Shown here: piece by piece, positions 25,431 through 38,273 of the stretch | How the letters are laid out: every line of letters begins with the position of its first letter | Numbering within the stretch: position 1 is the first letter of the stretch | NCBI GenBank assembly: GCA_018881555.1 | Contig: JACAXG010000031.1 | Span: 6,693,127 to 6,757,126 of the forward strand | Direction: 5' to 3' | From: Amblyornis subalaris | Taxonomy: Eukaryota; Chordata; Aves; Passeriformes; Ptilonorhynchidae | DNA: 64,000 bases | Notes under the pieces: model-generated | What the model saw: the letters and a program-made list of their open reading frames with translations, nothing else | What the model was told of the DNA's origin: nothing | The model's database searches: none | Position numbers and translations under genes: made by a program

Positions 25431-28400
25431 CTCTACAGCTACAGGCATCTCCAGCCTGTCTGGCTGGAGTAGTGTTGGGTCATGACTCTTGCAGTGAGAG
25501 GTGCTCGGAGGGAATTACTTAAACTGTGAGTGTCCTGGAGGAAGGACAGGATGTGTACACCCACACAGCCCCTTCTCTGCAGTGCTCTGATAGTAATGGA
25601 AGGGAACTGGTGGTTTAATTTCTTGATGTGTACAGGAGCAATCTGGTTTTTGACCATAAAGAAATTATAAGAGTATGAACTCTCACATGTTTCTGTGTTG
25701 CTTAAAAATGCCTGCCTGGCCTGAGACACTCCTGAAAGTGCTGTAGGAACTTGCCGGGCTCTCATTCTGCCTGGCTTTTTTCTCTCCCTTTTGCAAGCTG
25801 ACTTGATCACTTTGCCTGTCCTCCAAGCCAGGCATCAAGAACTCAGCTCTAAACCCAGACGCAGGCCCAGCAGGGCCCAAGGGCTCAAATGAAGTGGTTT
25901 CCAGGCCCACCTGGACTGGAGCACCAAAGTAATCTCCAGTCTGTTATGAAAGACCTGCCATATTTCTCGCAGGGCCTTACCTAGCAAGGCAGAAAGATGG
26001 GAGAAGGCGAGAGGAGGCACTGGACAGCCTCCCCAGCCACCCTGTGTGGCTTGTTCATCCTCTGCTACTGCCTCCAGCAGCTTCCCTACAAAAGTTTTCT
26101 TGGGTCATAGGCAGCAAACGCAGCCTTTATGCAGCTCCGTCAACCATTACGTTACAGATTTAATGCCAAAATTCTGATCATTTACTGAGCCGACAATTGA
26201 ATTCATTTGTTCAGTGGAAAACAGGGCTGTGTTGCCTGCCATATTAAGGTGAAACAGCTGGAAGAGCTGTGGGAGGATAAACTGGCTCAGAGCATGAGGC
26301 TGGGAGGGGGCTGCNCAGTGACAACACACACTGCTGGTTGACCAAGAAGGAGCAGTGATGGAGCTTCTGCTTCCTCCCGTCTTTTTACCCAAAACCTAAT
26401 GGCCTGATGTGTTGTCAGGTGTCTGGCCAGCTTTCCAAGAGGGGCTAAAACCCCCCAAAAGTTATTACTTATTGTGAAGAACTTTATACCTGAACTACTT
26501 TGAGAGTCTGCGGCTCTTTCGCTGCCTTGTATCACTCGAAGCAGTTACACAGGACTCTTGATAGATGGATGATATGAAGCCAACCTCCCTGTTAAGCCTA
26601 TGGGCTCTTTGTATGATTGGATTAGGTCAGTTCCTAATCAGATCTTTTTCCCTCTCACAAGCCAGACTCAATACAATGTAATCAGAAAAGAGCAGCAAAA
26701 ATGCTAGCATGGCTTGTCTAATAAAGTGAAAAATCAACTTCACTTTTTCTTAGGTTGTTGCAGTAATTTATTTTAACAATTAAAAATTAATTAAGTCAGG
26801 AAGGTGCTATAAAACATGATAGTGTTGCTGAACNCCAGAGCTAGGAAGCTTTCCTGGCTGCCCTTAGAGCCAGTGGAGAGCCAAGAGATGATCAGCAGGG
26901 AGTCTGTCACGTTGAGAGGCACTCAACATATTCAAAGTCTGCATTTTTATTAGGTGTTCAGAACTTGACTCTGAATGACTTTTTCTTTGTATGGAGGGGA
27001 AATGAAAAAGGAAAAGATGTAAATATGGCAAGTTTTAATTTAAGCTTGAGAGGACAATAGCTTAGCCAGTTTATTAGCATTCACCTTCAGAAAAGGTTTG
27101 GTTATGTGNNTTATTTTAAATAAATCTTCAATGANTAAAGAAAAACAGAGACCAGTTCTCTGGTAACAAGTAAAGTGCAATGCCCTTTTTTTAGTAATGG
27201 AGCAGAAACAGTCCTTTTTTCCCATCACTTTAGGTTTCTAATTACTTTTCCTTCTCTTATTCCTTCATTCTTAACTTAAAACATATTCAAAATTGTGCTC
27301 ACATTGTTTGATGAAGGTGAAATTTCTGAAAGTTAAATGTTCAGAAACAAGACTAATTTGATTTATGTTAGCTGTCCTCCTGGGAGCATTGCTTTGCTTC
27401 CAAGTATAAAGACTAAGGAAAGTCAATCAGTTCCCATATATTCCCACTCTCATACCTCCTGTGTCTGATACTGCAACAGAGCTTGGCCCAAGACCCAAGG
27501 GACTCTGACTTTTGCAGTCAACCTGTGACTGGTGGGAAGGAGAAGACAGATGTTGTCATATGACACCAAAAAGAATCTGAAAAGCCTGATTTACCTTGCC
27601 AGTGTCCTTGGCAAAGCTGGACAGGGATCTACCAAATGAAAGCAGTAGCTAGACCAAAGGGGAAAGAAAGCATGAGAGTATGACCCCAAGTTTGATCCTG
27701 AAGTTACAGGAATGCTGGAATATTTTGAACAGGCTAATAGTATATTCAGGCTAAGAAAAGATTTTGGTAAGCAAAACAAACTCCTCCAATTAGTTTCCAC
27801 CGTGATTTATTTAGATTAAATTTTCAGTAGGACTTACGTCTGGACTAATGTCAGCACTGGAAGATCAGTTTGCTACTGGAGAGTATGAAATTGTATCTGG
27901 AAGGGCATGGTAGGAAGTGGGATCCATTTCATCAATTTCTTAGGAAATTAAGTTTTCAATTAAAATAAAATGAATTTATCTTCCTAGAGATAGGCCTGTA
28001 GAGGCTTACATTTGGGACATTATTCAAAGATCTACAAACAGATGGCTCCCATGTTTCTTTACTTGTAACCTACCCAAGAGGACAAAAAAAACTCACCAAA
28101 AATAAATCCCCACCAAAAATCTCTCAATGTCTGCAACATCAAAACAGTTCCCTGAAACTGTACTGCCAGTCTGGGATGCTTGACTTGATTTGGTCTCCAC
28201 TGGCATGCAAGAAGAGGATATTGAAATGGGTAAGTATGTCTCAGTGTTTGGTATTTGATATTTTAAAAAGTTAATATTCTGAAAACCATAGTCAAAGAGG
28301 GTCAATAACTATTTTCTGAATGTATGCAAAAGTGGTAAGTGTTGTGGTCTGATTTGGAGGAAATTGAGTTGGAAGCCTCCAGCAGAGCTTGGGAAAGGTG

Positions 28401-31400
28401 TGAAGTTTTCCACTTGGGACCATTCTGCACTTCACCGAAAATGTTCCCATCCCATGTGTTTCCATATGCCTCTTAAAGTATTTGCTAACATGTGCAAAAT
28501 TTCCAAAATGTCCAGTACTATTGAAAATTAGCCTTTCTAAACCAAGGTTCAATCTTCTCACAGACGCAGTTTGATTTATGGCTGATGAGGCAGGGGGTTT
28601 GTAAGTAAAGAGTTTATATTTGCTCTCAGTTGGTGCTAGGTAGACATTTGGGAGTGCTCAAACCCTCTCCCTCTCTTCATCCCATGCTTTCACTTCCACA
28701 AAGCTGGAAACACTACAGATATGCCAGACAAACGGAAACTGCATTTTTAAGTGGAGAACGAGAAAATTAAAAAAGCAAAGATCAAATAGCGTTCACTACT
28801 GCAATTCAGTGTGAACAGCTGGAGGTGGCAAATGGAAAATGGGAGAATTATAGTAATTCTACATTTGCATTCACAAATCCATGGAAAGAGAATTTCTCTT
28901 CAAAATTGCCCAATCCTGAGACATGCAACCAGGGCATAAAATATATGATAAAGGTTGAAGGTGTGGCAGAGTGGAGGCAAACACTGACCAAGAATGTCAG
29001 TTTGGAGAAAATAAAACAGGGTGAAGGGAAGAATAAAAGAAGAATTTTGAAAGGAAACATGTTGAGGGATAAAAGCTGGCACTGGAGAGCAGTGTAATGC
29101 ACTGAGGTATCGATCCAAATGCCCTGTGAGCTTTGCAAAGAATGATGTGATACTTTGCTTTCCCTGGAGGATACAGGTACGATAATTTTGAAACAATTCA
29201 GATCCAGGGGAAAAAAAGAGGTATCTCAAGTCTAGTAGGAAGATGAACCTTCTGTCATTTTCTAAAACCAAGTTATTATGCATTTCANCAGACTTGAAAC
29301 GCAATCCTAATTTGGGAATCACTAGGATGTGGGACTACAAATCTCTCTTTCTGTGGGCATCTAAATTCTGAGAATTCTGCAAATGAGTTTATGAGAAGCC
29401 CCCAAACTGGCATGCACTCTTTTTCATCCAAAAATATTGCGGAGAAAAGGACAGATAGAGAAATTAATATATAGAAAATAATACAAAAATATTCCTCAAG
29501 GAAAACTCAATTGCAAACAGTTGCTGAGTATTGATATTGACTTGACAAGAGCAGAAAGGGGCCATTTGCAGTTAATAGTGTATTAAGTAGCTGGAATGTG
29601 AAGTGTTTACTAAAATAACAGTAATTATACAAACCGAGCTAATGGCAATGAAATAGTTGGGAAACCTGTGGAATGTGATATGTTGGTTTGCTGCAGCATG
29701 AATGCTGTGGGTAAGTTGTTGTGTTTTGGTTTGTTTTGGTTCTTTTTTTTACAAAATACTATGAAATTTTAAAGGGTTTATTTATTGATTGATTTATTTT
29801 AAGTAAGCTTGCACCACAACATAATCTAATAAAAAGGGAAAAATACAAATGGTTCTTCAGCATCTTCTCTCTGAAGGCAATAACTAACAATATATTTCAA
29901 TACATTTGATTATGACATTACAGATATTTGCTGTTTATTATAAGGGCTGCATCCATATCACTCAAATACAGCTAGAAGCCTGTTAAAGAACTTTGTGTTC
30001 TCAACTGCAAAACTAAACTGATTCTGTGCCTACTGGCAAAGGCTGACGTTTCCATTGACAAATGTGTACAGTATGCAAAGACTTGGATTTTGTATTTTTG
30101 ACAGCCAAAATTCATGCTTTAATGTTGTAAAGAATGTACTAGAATTCTGTAAAAAGGCACTTGTAATAATTTTATTCATTACTCAGCGTGTTTTCTAATA
30201 TTTAATTTGTCTTCTGCCTTTTAGTGTGAAAGTGAATGTTATCTACTGTTATTGTCTCTTCAGATATACAAATGTCCTTTTTCACAGATGCACACATGTG
30301 CAATGGAACAGGGAGTTATTTAACTATCAAACTTGGAATCCAACCCCAAGCAGTAGATGCCAAATGAGAATTGATTTTTTTTTTCCAATTTTGTACGAAG
30401 GCAACAAACCACTAACACACCATCTTTAGGAGAATTTTTATGAAAAAGGTTTTAACAGTTTTAATTATTCATCTTTCCTCATGTTGTTAAACTAGTTGGC
30501 AAAGAGATCCCTTGTCTGGGCATTGCAGGTAGGATGTGTTGTGAGAAACAAGGTGTTTTTTCTTCTACCAACCTGCTTTGTTCTTTATATAATTTATAGG
30601 TGAAGACATAAAATAAGCTGATGAAATAACTGGAAATGGATTGACATGTCACATGCAGGAGGGCACACAGCCCTCATTGGAAGGACTGTGATGAATGGTG
30701 GGCATGGGTANATGAAGTGGTTGCTTGTGCTCAGCATGATCCATAACCTCCAACTTCAGAAGGCATCCCTAATCATGGCAGCTGTAGCAAAAGGGAGAGT
30801 TCTGTGGATAGCAGAGGAAAAAAAACAAACCTGAGTTTTCTCAAAATTTCTGTTGTTGGTTCCTGAACCCCTTTGGTGTTCCGCAGCTACTTCAAAGCCA
30901 GGAGCTGTCCGGCATCTGTGGGATCTGCCCGGCAGGGCCGGCACTGGCAGGATCGTCTCACTCTCTTGTGGGTGTGAACGGAGGGGCCCCNCCTCTGCCC
31001 ACCTGTTGATTTCCCACACTGAAGGGAAATTAATTGCCTGCCATTTTCCACTGCTCTTCCAGATCTGTTTGAGGCTGACTAATGGCTTCCAAATGAGTTA
31101 GAAGATAACTGCCATAGAGAAGGAAGGAAAGGCAGGTAGATGGGATGAAATTGCCTGGGCCTTGTTTATTCTAGGGAGCCAGGATCAAAGCACAACCCAT
31201 ATGTGCATTACATGAATTAATGTAGGATTGGGGTCTCATCTAGGGATGGGCCCATTGTGAACACCTCCCTCTCCAACACTGTGAGTTGAGACCTTTGCCT
31301 CATAACTCGGCGTTTTGAACAGGACTGCTGCAGACGCAGGTCTTGGCAGAGTATGAGCAGGTCCCACGNGGGTAGGAAATTAATTCTGAATGGTTTTGCT

Positions 31401-33667
31401 GCTGAGGGTTGGTTACTGAAAACTGGGACCTCCAGTGATCTTTGGGTCAGGTGAATAAACTGCTCTGGTTACAAGGAAGNACCTTGTTATTGAGAAATTG
31501 ACTGCTGAGTAGTAGTAATTGTATAAATTAGCATTAATTTTTTAAAAAAAACATAGTATCAGGAGGTTTTGCAAAACTGTTTAGCAAACATCATATGCAA
31601 AAAGAATGAAATAGTAGGCCTCAGAGGTTAGGCTGGATGAAGAAGCAAGGAAAACCATTACAATAACTGCTACCAGCAGTGATGGAGGGTGTTTCAACAA
31701 CTTGACTTTCTGAGCTTAAAAGGTGTGTGTGCATAAAAGCATTAATATGCCAGTCTAGGGGAAAGATGCATCGCTGATTGTTTCTGTACTATAGATGATA
31801 AGTAATCAAGGTGGACCAGCTGGTTTGGTTTAAAGCATATCCAACAAGTTGTGTATTGCGGAAGCCAACTCAGCAGAGCTCTGTTTAAAAGCAAAATCTG
31901 CCCTGTGTAAAACTCTACATATTTTTNGTAGATGTAGTCTCTTGGTGGCCATTTATATTTTAGGAACTGACATGATCACTTTCATTAAACTTGCCTGAAA
32001 ATGGAGAGCAACTGTTTAAGACCAGAGCTGTTGACCTTATATTTCACAAGTAATAAGATTTTATTTACTGTAGTTACTGCAGGCTTACTAAAACTGGGGA
32101 AATANTTTTTTAATACTTCGCCATTTCTGATATGTAAATGTAGATACATACACTGTTCCTGTACATTGTTCAAATGAACAATCAAAAAATAGTTTAAAAA
32201 ATACGAAATTGGGCTGACAAAATCTGAAAGCACAAATGCTGGTTTTGGTTTGACCTGANAGTTTTCAAGCCAAAACATGTACCAGTTGCACGGAGTTGGT
32301 TTGGTTTTTTTGAATTTCGGTTTGACATGCAAGTCCTTCAGGAAGCAGATGGACTTGTGGCATCAGTATCACCCTTAGAAAAAAAAAGGTTTCATTTTAG
32401 CCAAAGAGTGGTTAAACATANTATTTTTCTGCTGTGTATATTTTAATGTCTACACCTGTGATTCCTGCCTGTAGTTTTGCTGTGCTATATAATAGCAGTG
32501 CTTTCACATGGCGTTTTATTTATAATTTTCCTGTGTTTCACTTTCTGAGTCTTCCCAGTAAGCAGAAAAAATCATGTATTATTTGTAATCTGAAACGAGT
32601 TCTGGTTTAGGTAGGTCCCAAAAGATTTTGAAAAGCTCATTAGTATTTTGTACAGGACTTGATTATCTATGGAGTTGTACTGACTTTTCTTTTTTCCTTT
32701 GGACTGTGTGATGCTTGCTTGCTCAAGTTACAGATCTGAGAGAGGCCAGGTTGGGCTTCCAGATGAGGAGCTGCTGGCTTTTTAAATTTGGTTTTCATAG
32801 TTTTTTGTTTGGTTTTGTTTTCTGAGAAAGTACAGAGAATGAGGAAATGCATCCAATTAAGTAATAAAATAGTTTGCAATGAAGATACTTCAGGTTTGGG
32901 GGGTTTGTATTCTGAAATGTCACAGGCAATTGCAAGGAATTACTTTTCTTACTGGGGTGCTTTAGCTGGGGACCTGTACATCAAATCGGGGAGTAGGGAT
33001 TTTGGCTATGTCCTACAGGAGGCTACAGGATATGTGGAATCCAGCATCTTGCCGTTGTTTCTGACACATACATTTTCCAGAACAAAGCAAAGGGAATNTA
33101 TTTACTTCGACATCCATGGCAGATCAAATAACTCTCATGACTGTGACTGATCAAATAACTCCTGGGACTATGTGCTGCAATCTTGTCAGAAGGGAGGGAA
33201 TTCAGAGAGGGGAAAAGCCTCATTGGCAAAAGCCTTACAGAAGGGGTTGGGAGAGGCAGGCTGAGGTGGAAAAAAACAAACGAGTCCTTTTTCATANCAA
33301 AGTGTCCTGTTTGAGTGTACCAGCAACACCGTCGAAGAGGGAGAGAAGGAGATATCCTGAGTTACGATAAACAGCAAATAGATTGGTTTGGTCAAAAAAT
33401 GATTTTCTTTTCCTCTGTGTTGATAACTGGCCCAGGAAGATGCTGGCAGATGTGCTTGCTTGGCGTGTGTCTTTCTTTCCCGCTGCTGCATTCAAAGTAC
33501 ATACAAAATAATTTATTGCAAGTTTCAGAACCAATCATTTGCCTAACCCTATCAAAAGCACAACATTAACTGAGAACAGAGAGAAAATACGATTTTGTTT
33601 TGATCTTTCCATGACCTGCCTGCTAGGGAACATAAAAATATATATTGCCATTATTTTTTGGTGGGGT
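25431..33667. other. Gene-free unique DNA
   Basis: I see no gene. 25431-26540 is a little GC-richer and carries several overlapping frames of 60-125 codons on the minus strand without recognisable domains. The remaining frames, including 28900-29322 on the minus strand (140 codons, one N), look like chance frames in AT-rich DNA. The only NN pair in the window is at 27109-27110. About 29560-29700 reads like a conserved non-coding block by its lack of simple sequence, an impression only. Confidence 0.55.
33122..33175. repeat. Imperfect 27-bp tandem duplication
   Basis: GATCAAATAACTC occurs at 33122 and again at 33149, and the following bases (CATGACTGTGACT versus CTGGGACTATGTGC) are partly alike. 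This fits an old tandem duplication of about 27 bases. Confidence 0.65.
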
Positions 33668-33668
33668 T

Positions 33669-33703
<35 letters not shown>

Positions 33704-33706
33704 TTT
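33668..33706. repeat. (TTTA)n microsatellite
   Basis: Nine uninterrupted TTTA units followed by TTT. This is the longest pure tetranucleotide array in the window and the most likely to be length-polymorphic. The plus-strand frame across it encodes a YLFI repeat that is purely a consequence of the array. Confidence 0.95.
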
Positions 33707-34557
33707 GATATCTTTTTAAACAAAGGACTGTGGCATGACAGTATTCTGAATTCTTAAAATATGCTTGTCTTCAATTCTTTTTTAAATCAGAAAATTGTTG
33801 TTCTGTGTAACAAAATGACTAAAACAGACAGTTTGATGGTGAAACGAAGGCAATTGGCTTAAAGTAGTTCTTTTGTATACTTACAGAAACCCCAAGAGAA
33901 TGGCTGATTTATACCTCAGTCAAATCACATGCCCATAATTTAGGTATCTCTGTCTTTTGGAAGTGTCAGGCTTGTGCTTCAACGTGCAAAGTGACAGCTA
34001 AATTCTAACTCAGCTCTATTTAATTTCCTGAAGGGATTCCTAATTACTTGCCAAAACAATATTGATGTTAGATTATGGACTAATACTAGGTTCTCTGATN
34101 TACAGATTTTTAGCAAACAGGCAGGAGGTCTTAAGGTCTCCTATGAAATATTTTAATGTTTTGCATTCCCTTGTTCTCCCTTGTTGGCAGATAAGTATAT
34201 GCTCCCTCTCTTGACAGTGAGCTGGAAGTGACACTTTTCAAAATAACTTGACAAATATGCTTTCAAAACTGTCACTTCCTTATGATAATGTAATTATTCC
34301 TTATTTCTTCAGAGAAAATTTCAGTCTATTTGCAGCTTCTCATGCACATTTTTATCTACTGCTTTTGGAATTGGAGCATAATATTACTGAAAGGTAACAG
34401 TGTAAGAAAAATCTAGAGATTGTCAGTTACAAAGGTAGTTTTTGGTCTTAGAAATATACAGTTTTTGAAATCAAAAAGCAGTATAAAAATCTGACCCAAA
34501 TGCTGATTTTGCATTTAAACTGTCAAATAATCATTTACCAACACAAACTGCATTTCC

Positions 34558-34587
34558 TGCATATTAATGAATTGCATATTAATGAAT
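34558..34587. repeat. Perfect 15-bp tandem duplication
   Basis: TGCATATTAATGAAT occurs twice without spacing or mismatch (34558-34572 and 34573-34587). Each unit holds a TTAAT core of homeodomain type, so the duplication also doubles a possible binding site. Confidence 0.9.
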
Positions 34588-35621
34588 ACTAATAGCAACA
34601 GGCTAGATGATAATTTTCCAAGAGTTAATACTGTACTTCATAAAAAAGTGCTTCAAGAAAATAGGTTTTTATTATAAAATAATGTTTATTCCATAGACAG
34701 TTTTGCTTTCTCTGGAAGGCCCAGGAGAGAATTTTTGACTATTAAAGCAGAGTTTCAATAAAAGTACAGATATGTTTAACATGACTTAAATGCTGTGGGT
34801 TTAATTGGATTTTTTGATGATTTCAGGTTAATTACATGTAACAGAACTCAACTTGATAGTAGCAAGACTTAGACAGGTAACCATTCTGATGAGGTAGTTC
34901 TCTTCAAGAATATTTATTTTAATACTATTCTCTGCTTCAGTGACAATTATCTGTGGCTAAAAGTGTATGTTTTAGAACTTCATCCAGCTTGAAGGATGTA
35001 ATATTATGGGGAGCCTCTCTCAGTGTTTGCTGCCTCCCTTGCAGGATGAACTGGAGACCTTTGGATTCCAGAGCTTGAGCTGCCAGCCATAGGTTCCTGA
35101 AGCACCTTTACCATCTGAAGTTTTGTGATGTTGGCTTTTTATTCTTATATATGTATGTGAAGAGTGGTCGGTTAATGTTAGTGAAATATTTGCAAGATTC
35201 CATTCTAGTTTCTAGGACAAGAGCATTATTTTGGTGACTTTTTAAAACACATGCCTCCATATTTGGGTTTATCTGTGTACACACACAAACACCATGTATA
35301 TTATTCACATTACATTCTGTATGGAGATATCTATATTTTTAACATCAAAACAGTGATGGCTCTAAAATATGTACTTTCTTCTGTAAGATTAACAGTTTTA
35401 ATTTATAAACAAACACTTGCAAATTGAAAGGAAAAAGGACACTTTCAGAAAACAGTAATGTCACAGTCGTACAATCTTCACATGGGGTGTAATACTGTAT
35501 ATACTGCATTGTAAATATTCCCCTCCAAGGGGAATGGGATGTCTATAGGCATGTGCCTAAAAGTCTGTGATTGTTTATGTCTAGAGTAACTGAATATTGT
35601 TGTAAAGACATTTTTAAAAAT

Positions 35622-35635
35622 CTCCAATATTGGAG
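35622..35635. repeat. 14-bp perfect palindrome
   Basis: CTCCAATATTGGAG equals its own reverse complement. It contains a CCAAT pentamer on each strand. Chance occurrence in 64 kb is quite possible. Confidence 0.8.
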
Positions 35636-35792
35636 GAGTCAGCTGAAAATAGCTGTGTGACATACCTGAAACAGATTCAGATGTCTCTGCTGAGCACAAG
35701 GAAAGACCTGAAAACCAGGATTATAGATCCCACAAATCCGCTGCTCAGTTTTACAGAAGGATCAGGCAGTTTATGTATTTGGTTAATCTACT

Positions 35793-35862
35793 TTCACTTC
35801 ACTGGAGTGACTTGCAGCTGCAGCCCACTTCATTGGCAGATCAGAAGCTACACTGTCTGGCC
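35793..35862. repeat. Possible fragment of an old amniote repeat
   Basis: ACTTCACTGGAGTGACTTGC followed downstream by GCAGATCAGAAGC and GTCTGGCCC resembles an amniote repeat that reads ACTTCAATGGAGTTACTCC and ends AGATCAGAATCTGGCCC. A gap must be assumed between AGAAGC and GTCTGG. Weak. Confidence 0.3.
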
Positions 35863-36559
35863 CGCACCATTTTTCTTGGAAGGCTAATTGTTTAGCTTAC
35901 GGCATGTTTTATTCTCTCATTTATGCTTAAAAATAAACAGAGCTCAGGCAACCTAAACCTTGCTTCCCTGCAGTGACTCGGCNGTGCCTGTGGCAATTGG
36001 GAGAGCAGTTGGAGGAACCCAGGCATTGCAGATTTATCTCACCAGGCCATGCCTGGGTGGTCTGTCNACATGTCTTGTGGGGACTCTTCCACAGATCCTG
36101 TTCAGATGTTTACTACAGCCAGTGCTTGCAAACCCTTCAGCTCACTCCAGCTGGGNATGCTGAGGGGGACTGTCAGCAGGACAGGCAGGTGAGGCAGGTT
36201 TCCAACTTGTCATTATCCAAANTTAAGAGGATAACAGCCTCCAAAACCACAGTGCCTCTTCAGGCCTTCAGACTTTTATTTAAAACATCCCTCTCAAGCT
36301 GTGTTATTTCATTTCACAAAGAGCATTTCCCTTTGCTGCTGTCTAGTATTTGCACGTATCAAGGGCCAAGTCCGTCTAGAAGTCTGGCTCTACGTTTCAG
36401 GGAAAACAATCTCAGGACCTGGCTGCTGGTGTGCAGCACCCACAGTAGCTGAGCCATCCTTTGGGAAACATGTTCTGCAAAGTTTCATAAAACTGCAGAT
36501 GCTCTGATGTTTTGCTGAGCTAAGAGGAAGTTTGCTGGCGAGATCAGGGAACTCTCAAG

Positions 36560-36586
36560 TTTTCAAGTCATNGAATGACTTGAAAA
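36560..36586. repeat. Perfect 12-bp-arm hairpin
   Basis: TTTTCAAGTCAT and ATGACTTGAAAA are exact reverse complements separated by a 3-base loop, NGA. This is the longest perfect close-spaced inverted repeat I found. No known RNA family was recognised in it, and arms of 12 bp are too short for a microRNA precursor on their own. Confidence 0.9.
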
Positions 36587-38260
36587 TGAGAAGGTTCTTC
36601 TTTTGTGACAAAGAAAATATTCAAATGTTGCAAAGTATGAAGTGACTGGAGCTCATAGAATCAGAGGTCCTCTTGGCATCCGTATCACTTTGGGAGGTGG
36701 GACCAAGTTATCTAGGCTGTTAGGAAAATTCCATATTGAAGCTTCAGTGTGCCTACACAGATCTCCTGTGTGTGAAGACCAGGATGGGAAGGCATCAGCT
36801 TGTCTATTTTCTGCCAGGAAGCAAAGAGCTTGACCTACAATGAGCAAGTGTGCACCCAAAGGTGATGGGAGCTTTTACATCCAAACATGGTGCCTGATGA
36901 GCAGGGCTTGGCCAGTGTTTATTTATTTGGGTGCAGGTTTTCATCACATCAGCCTTTCAACATTTGCATATGAAGGGTAACAGCTGTGAAAATATGTGCT
37001 TATGACCTAACTTATGCACACTATATGCAACCTTGGGATGTGAGTTTTATATGGGTTAAAAAAATTACAAGCACATGTACGTAGGCACACCGTCAGGTTT
37101 CCTGCTTTGCTGTGTGTATTTTGGACTTCATTAGCTTCCATCCACAAGTAATTNGATGTACAGTCCAGAAATACTTAAGAGTGCTCCATTTCTTCTCCTA
37201 TCACTTTGGATTCCAATCAGCTCGCTTGGAGCTCGGCATTTAGTGCAAGCTCCTGCAATTAAGCCCTTCCCCATGGCATTTTACCACACGGTGTCATGCT
37301 GCAGCGCTGTTTACTTAATCGCCTTACTTTGCTGGATGGCAAGTGTTTCATTAGGAACTGTTAGGAATTTGTTATAATGCAACATAATCTAATGAGGGCT
37401 TGTCTCCAGTCAGGACACGTTTGCCTTACTGGTTGATGTGATTATGTAGGTAAAGCTTCAGTATAAACTGGACTAGGNAGTCTTTTGCACACACATTTAA
37501 AAATACAATTATGTTGTTGCTAAATGACATACCTGCAAGACTCNGTACGGTTCATTTCGTAGCTCAGCTGTGAAATACTGCAAAGGACTTTTCTTTTAAA
37601 AAGTTCAGACAATTAATTTAACATGTAAACAGTAATTCTCTGGAGAGATACCACGGCTGTGTAATATTAGTGTCATTCTTGTTTTATTGTGGCAAACTTA
37701 AATTTAGCATCATGTCATAAAGGCAGAAGCATGCTTTTAATTTGAACTATAAAAGTAAGTTGAAACATTGCCTTCCAGGTATTTGAACTGAGTCCTCGTC
37801 TTTGATTTTGCTGAGAGAAAAGTTAGTTGTAGGAATTGGTTTAGAGCATGTGATTCAAATTCATTTGCTGGCAAGAGCCTCGATTCAGGGTGTAATCTAG
37901 AGTTTGGAACTGCTGACAAAAGTGAAGGGTAATTATTTACCAAATGGCATTGAAATGGCACCTATGTTAAGAACTAANCACACGCTGAATTATTTGGATA
38001 AAGATAACCTGTGCTTTCAGTGTTACTCAATAGGAAAATGCTGTGGCTTCCTATAAAGACCACAGGAATGTTCAGCTTTCATTTTCCCACTGTGTCTCCT
38101 TTACCTCCTTTTCCAGAATGTGTANATCTCTGAGCCATATTTATTGTATCTTAATAAGAACGAAATGCAGATTTCTAGGACACTACGGTGCTTGCAGATG
38201 GGCAACTTAATATTTGGAAATGTTTTTACATGTATGTTGTCAAGAAACAGACTTTCGCAA

Positions 38261-38273
38261 TTTTTTTTTTTTT
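38261..38273. repeat. Run of 13 T
   Basis: Homopolymer following TTTCGCAA. No retroposed sequence was recognised at either side, so I do not call it a tail. Confidence 0.85.

Larger units (their letters stand above)
33707..35792. other. Gene-free unique DNA
   Basis: I see no gene. AT-rich, with a 15-bp tandem duplication at 34558 and a 14-bp perfect palindrome at 35622. Frames are short. Confidence 0.55.

Noticed and set aside
28900..29322. 140-codon minus-strand frame
   Set aside because: AT-rich, one unread codon, no similarity to any protein I know, and overlapped by two other featureless frames.
35973..36452. 159-codon plus-strand frame, the longest in the window
   Set aside because: It contains four unread codons, no recognisable domain, and overlaps other frames of similar length. 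There is no coding-like pattern or splice context that I can defend.
38261..38273. T run as the reverse tail of a retroposed gene
   Set aside because: The flanking sequence on the left resembles no gene or RNA I recognise and no duplication of the target site was seen.
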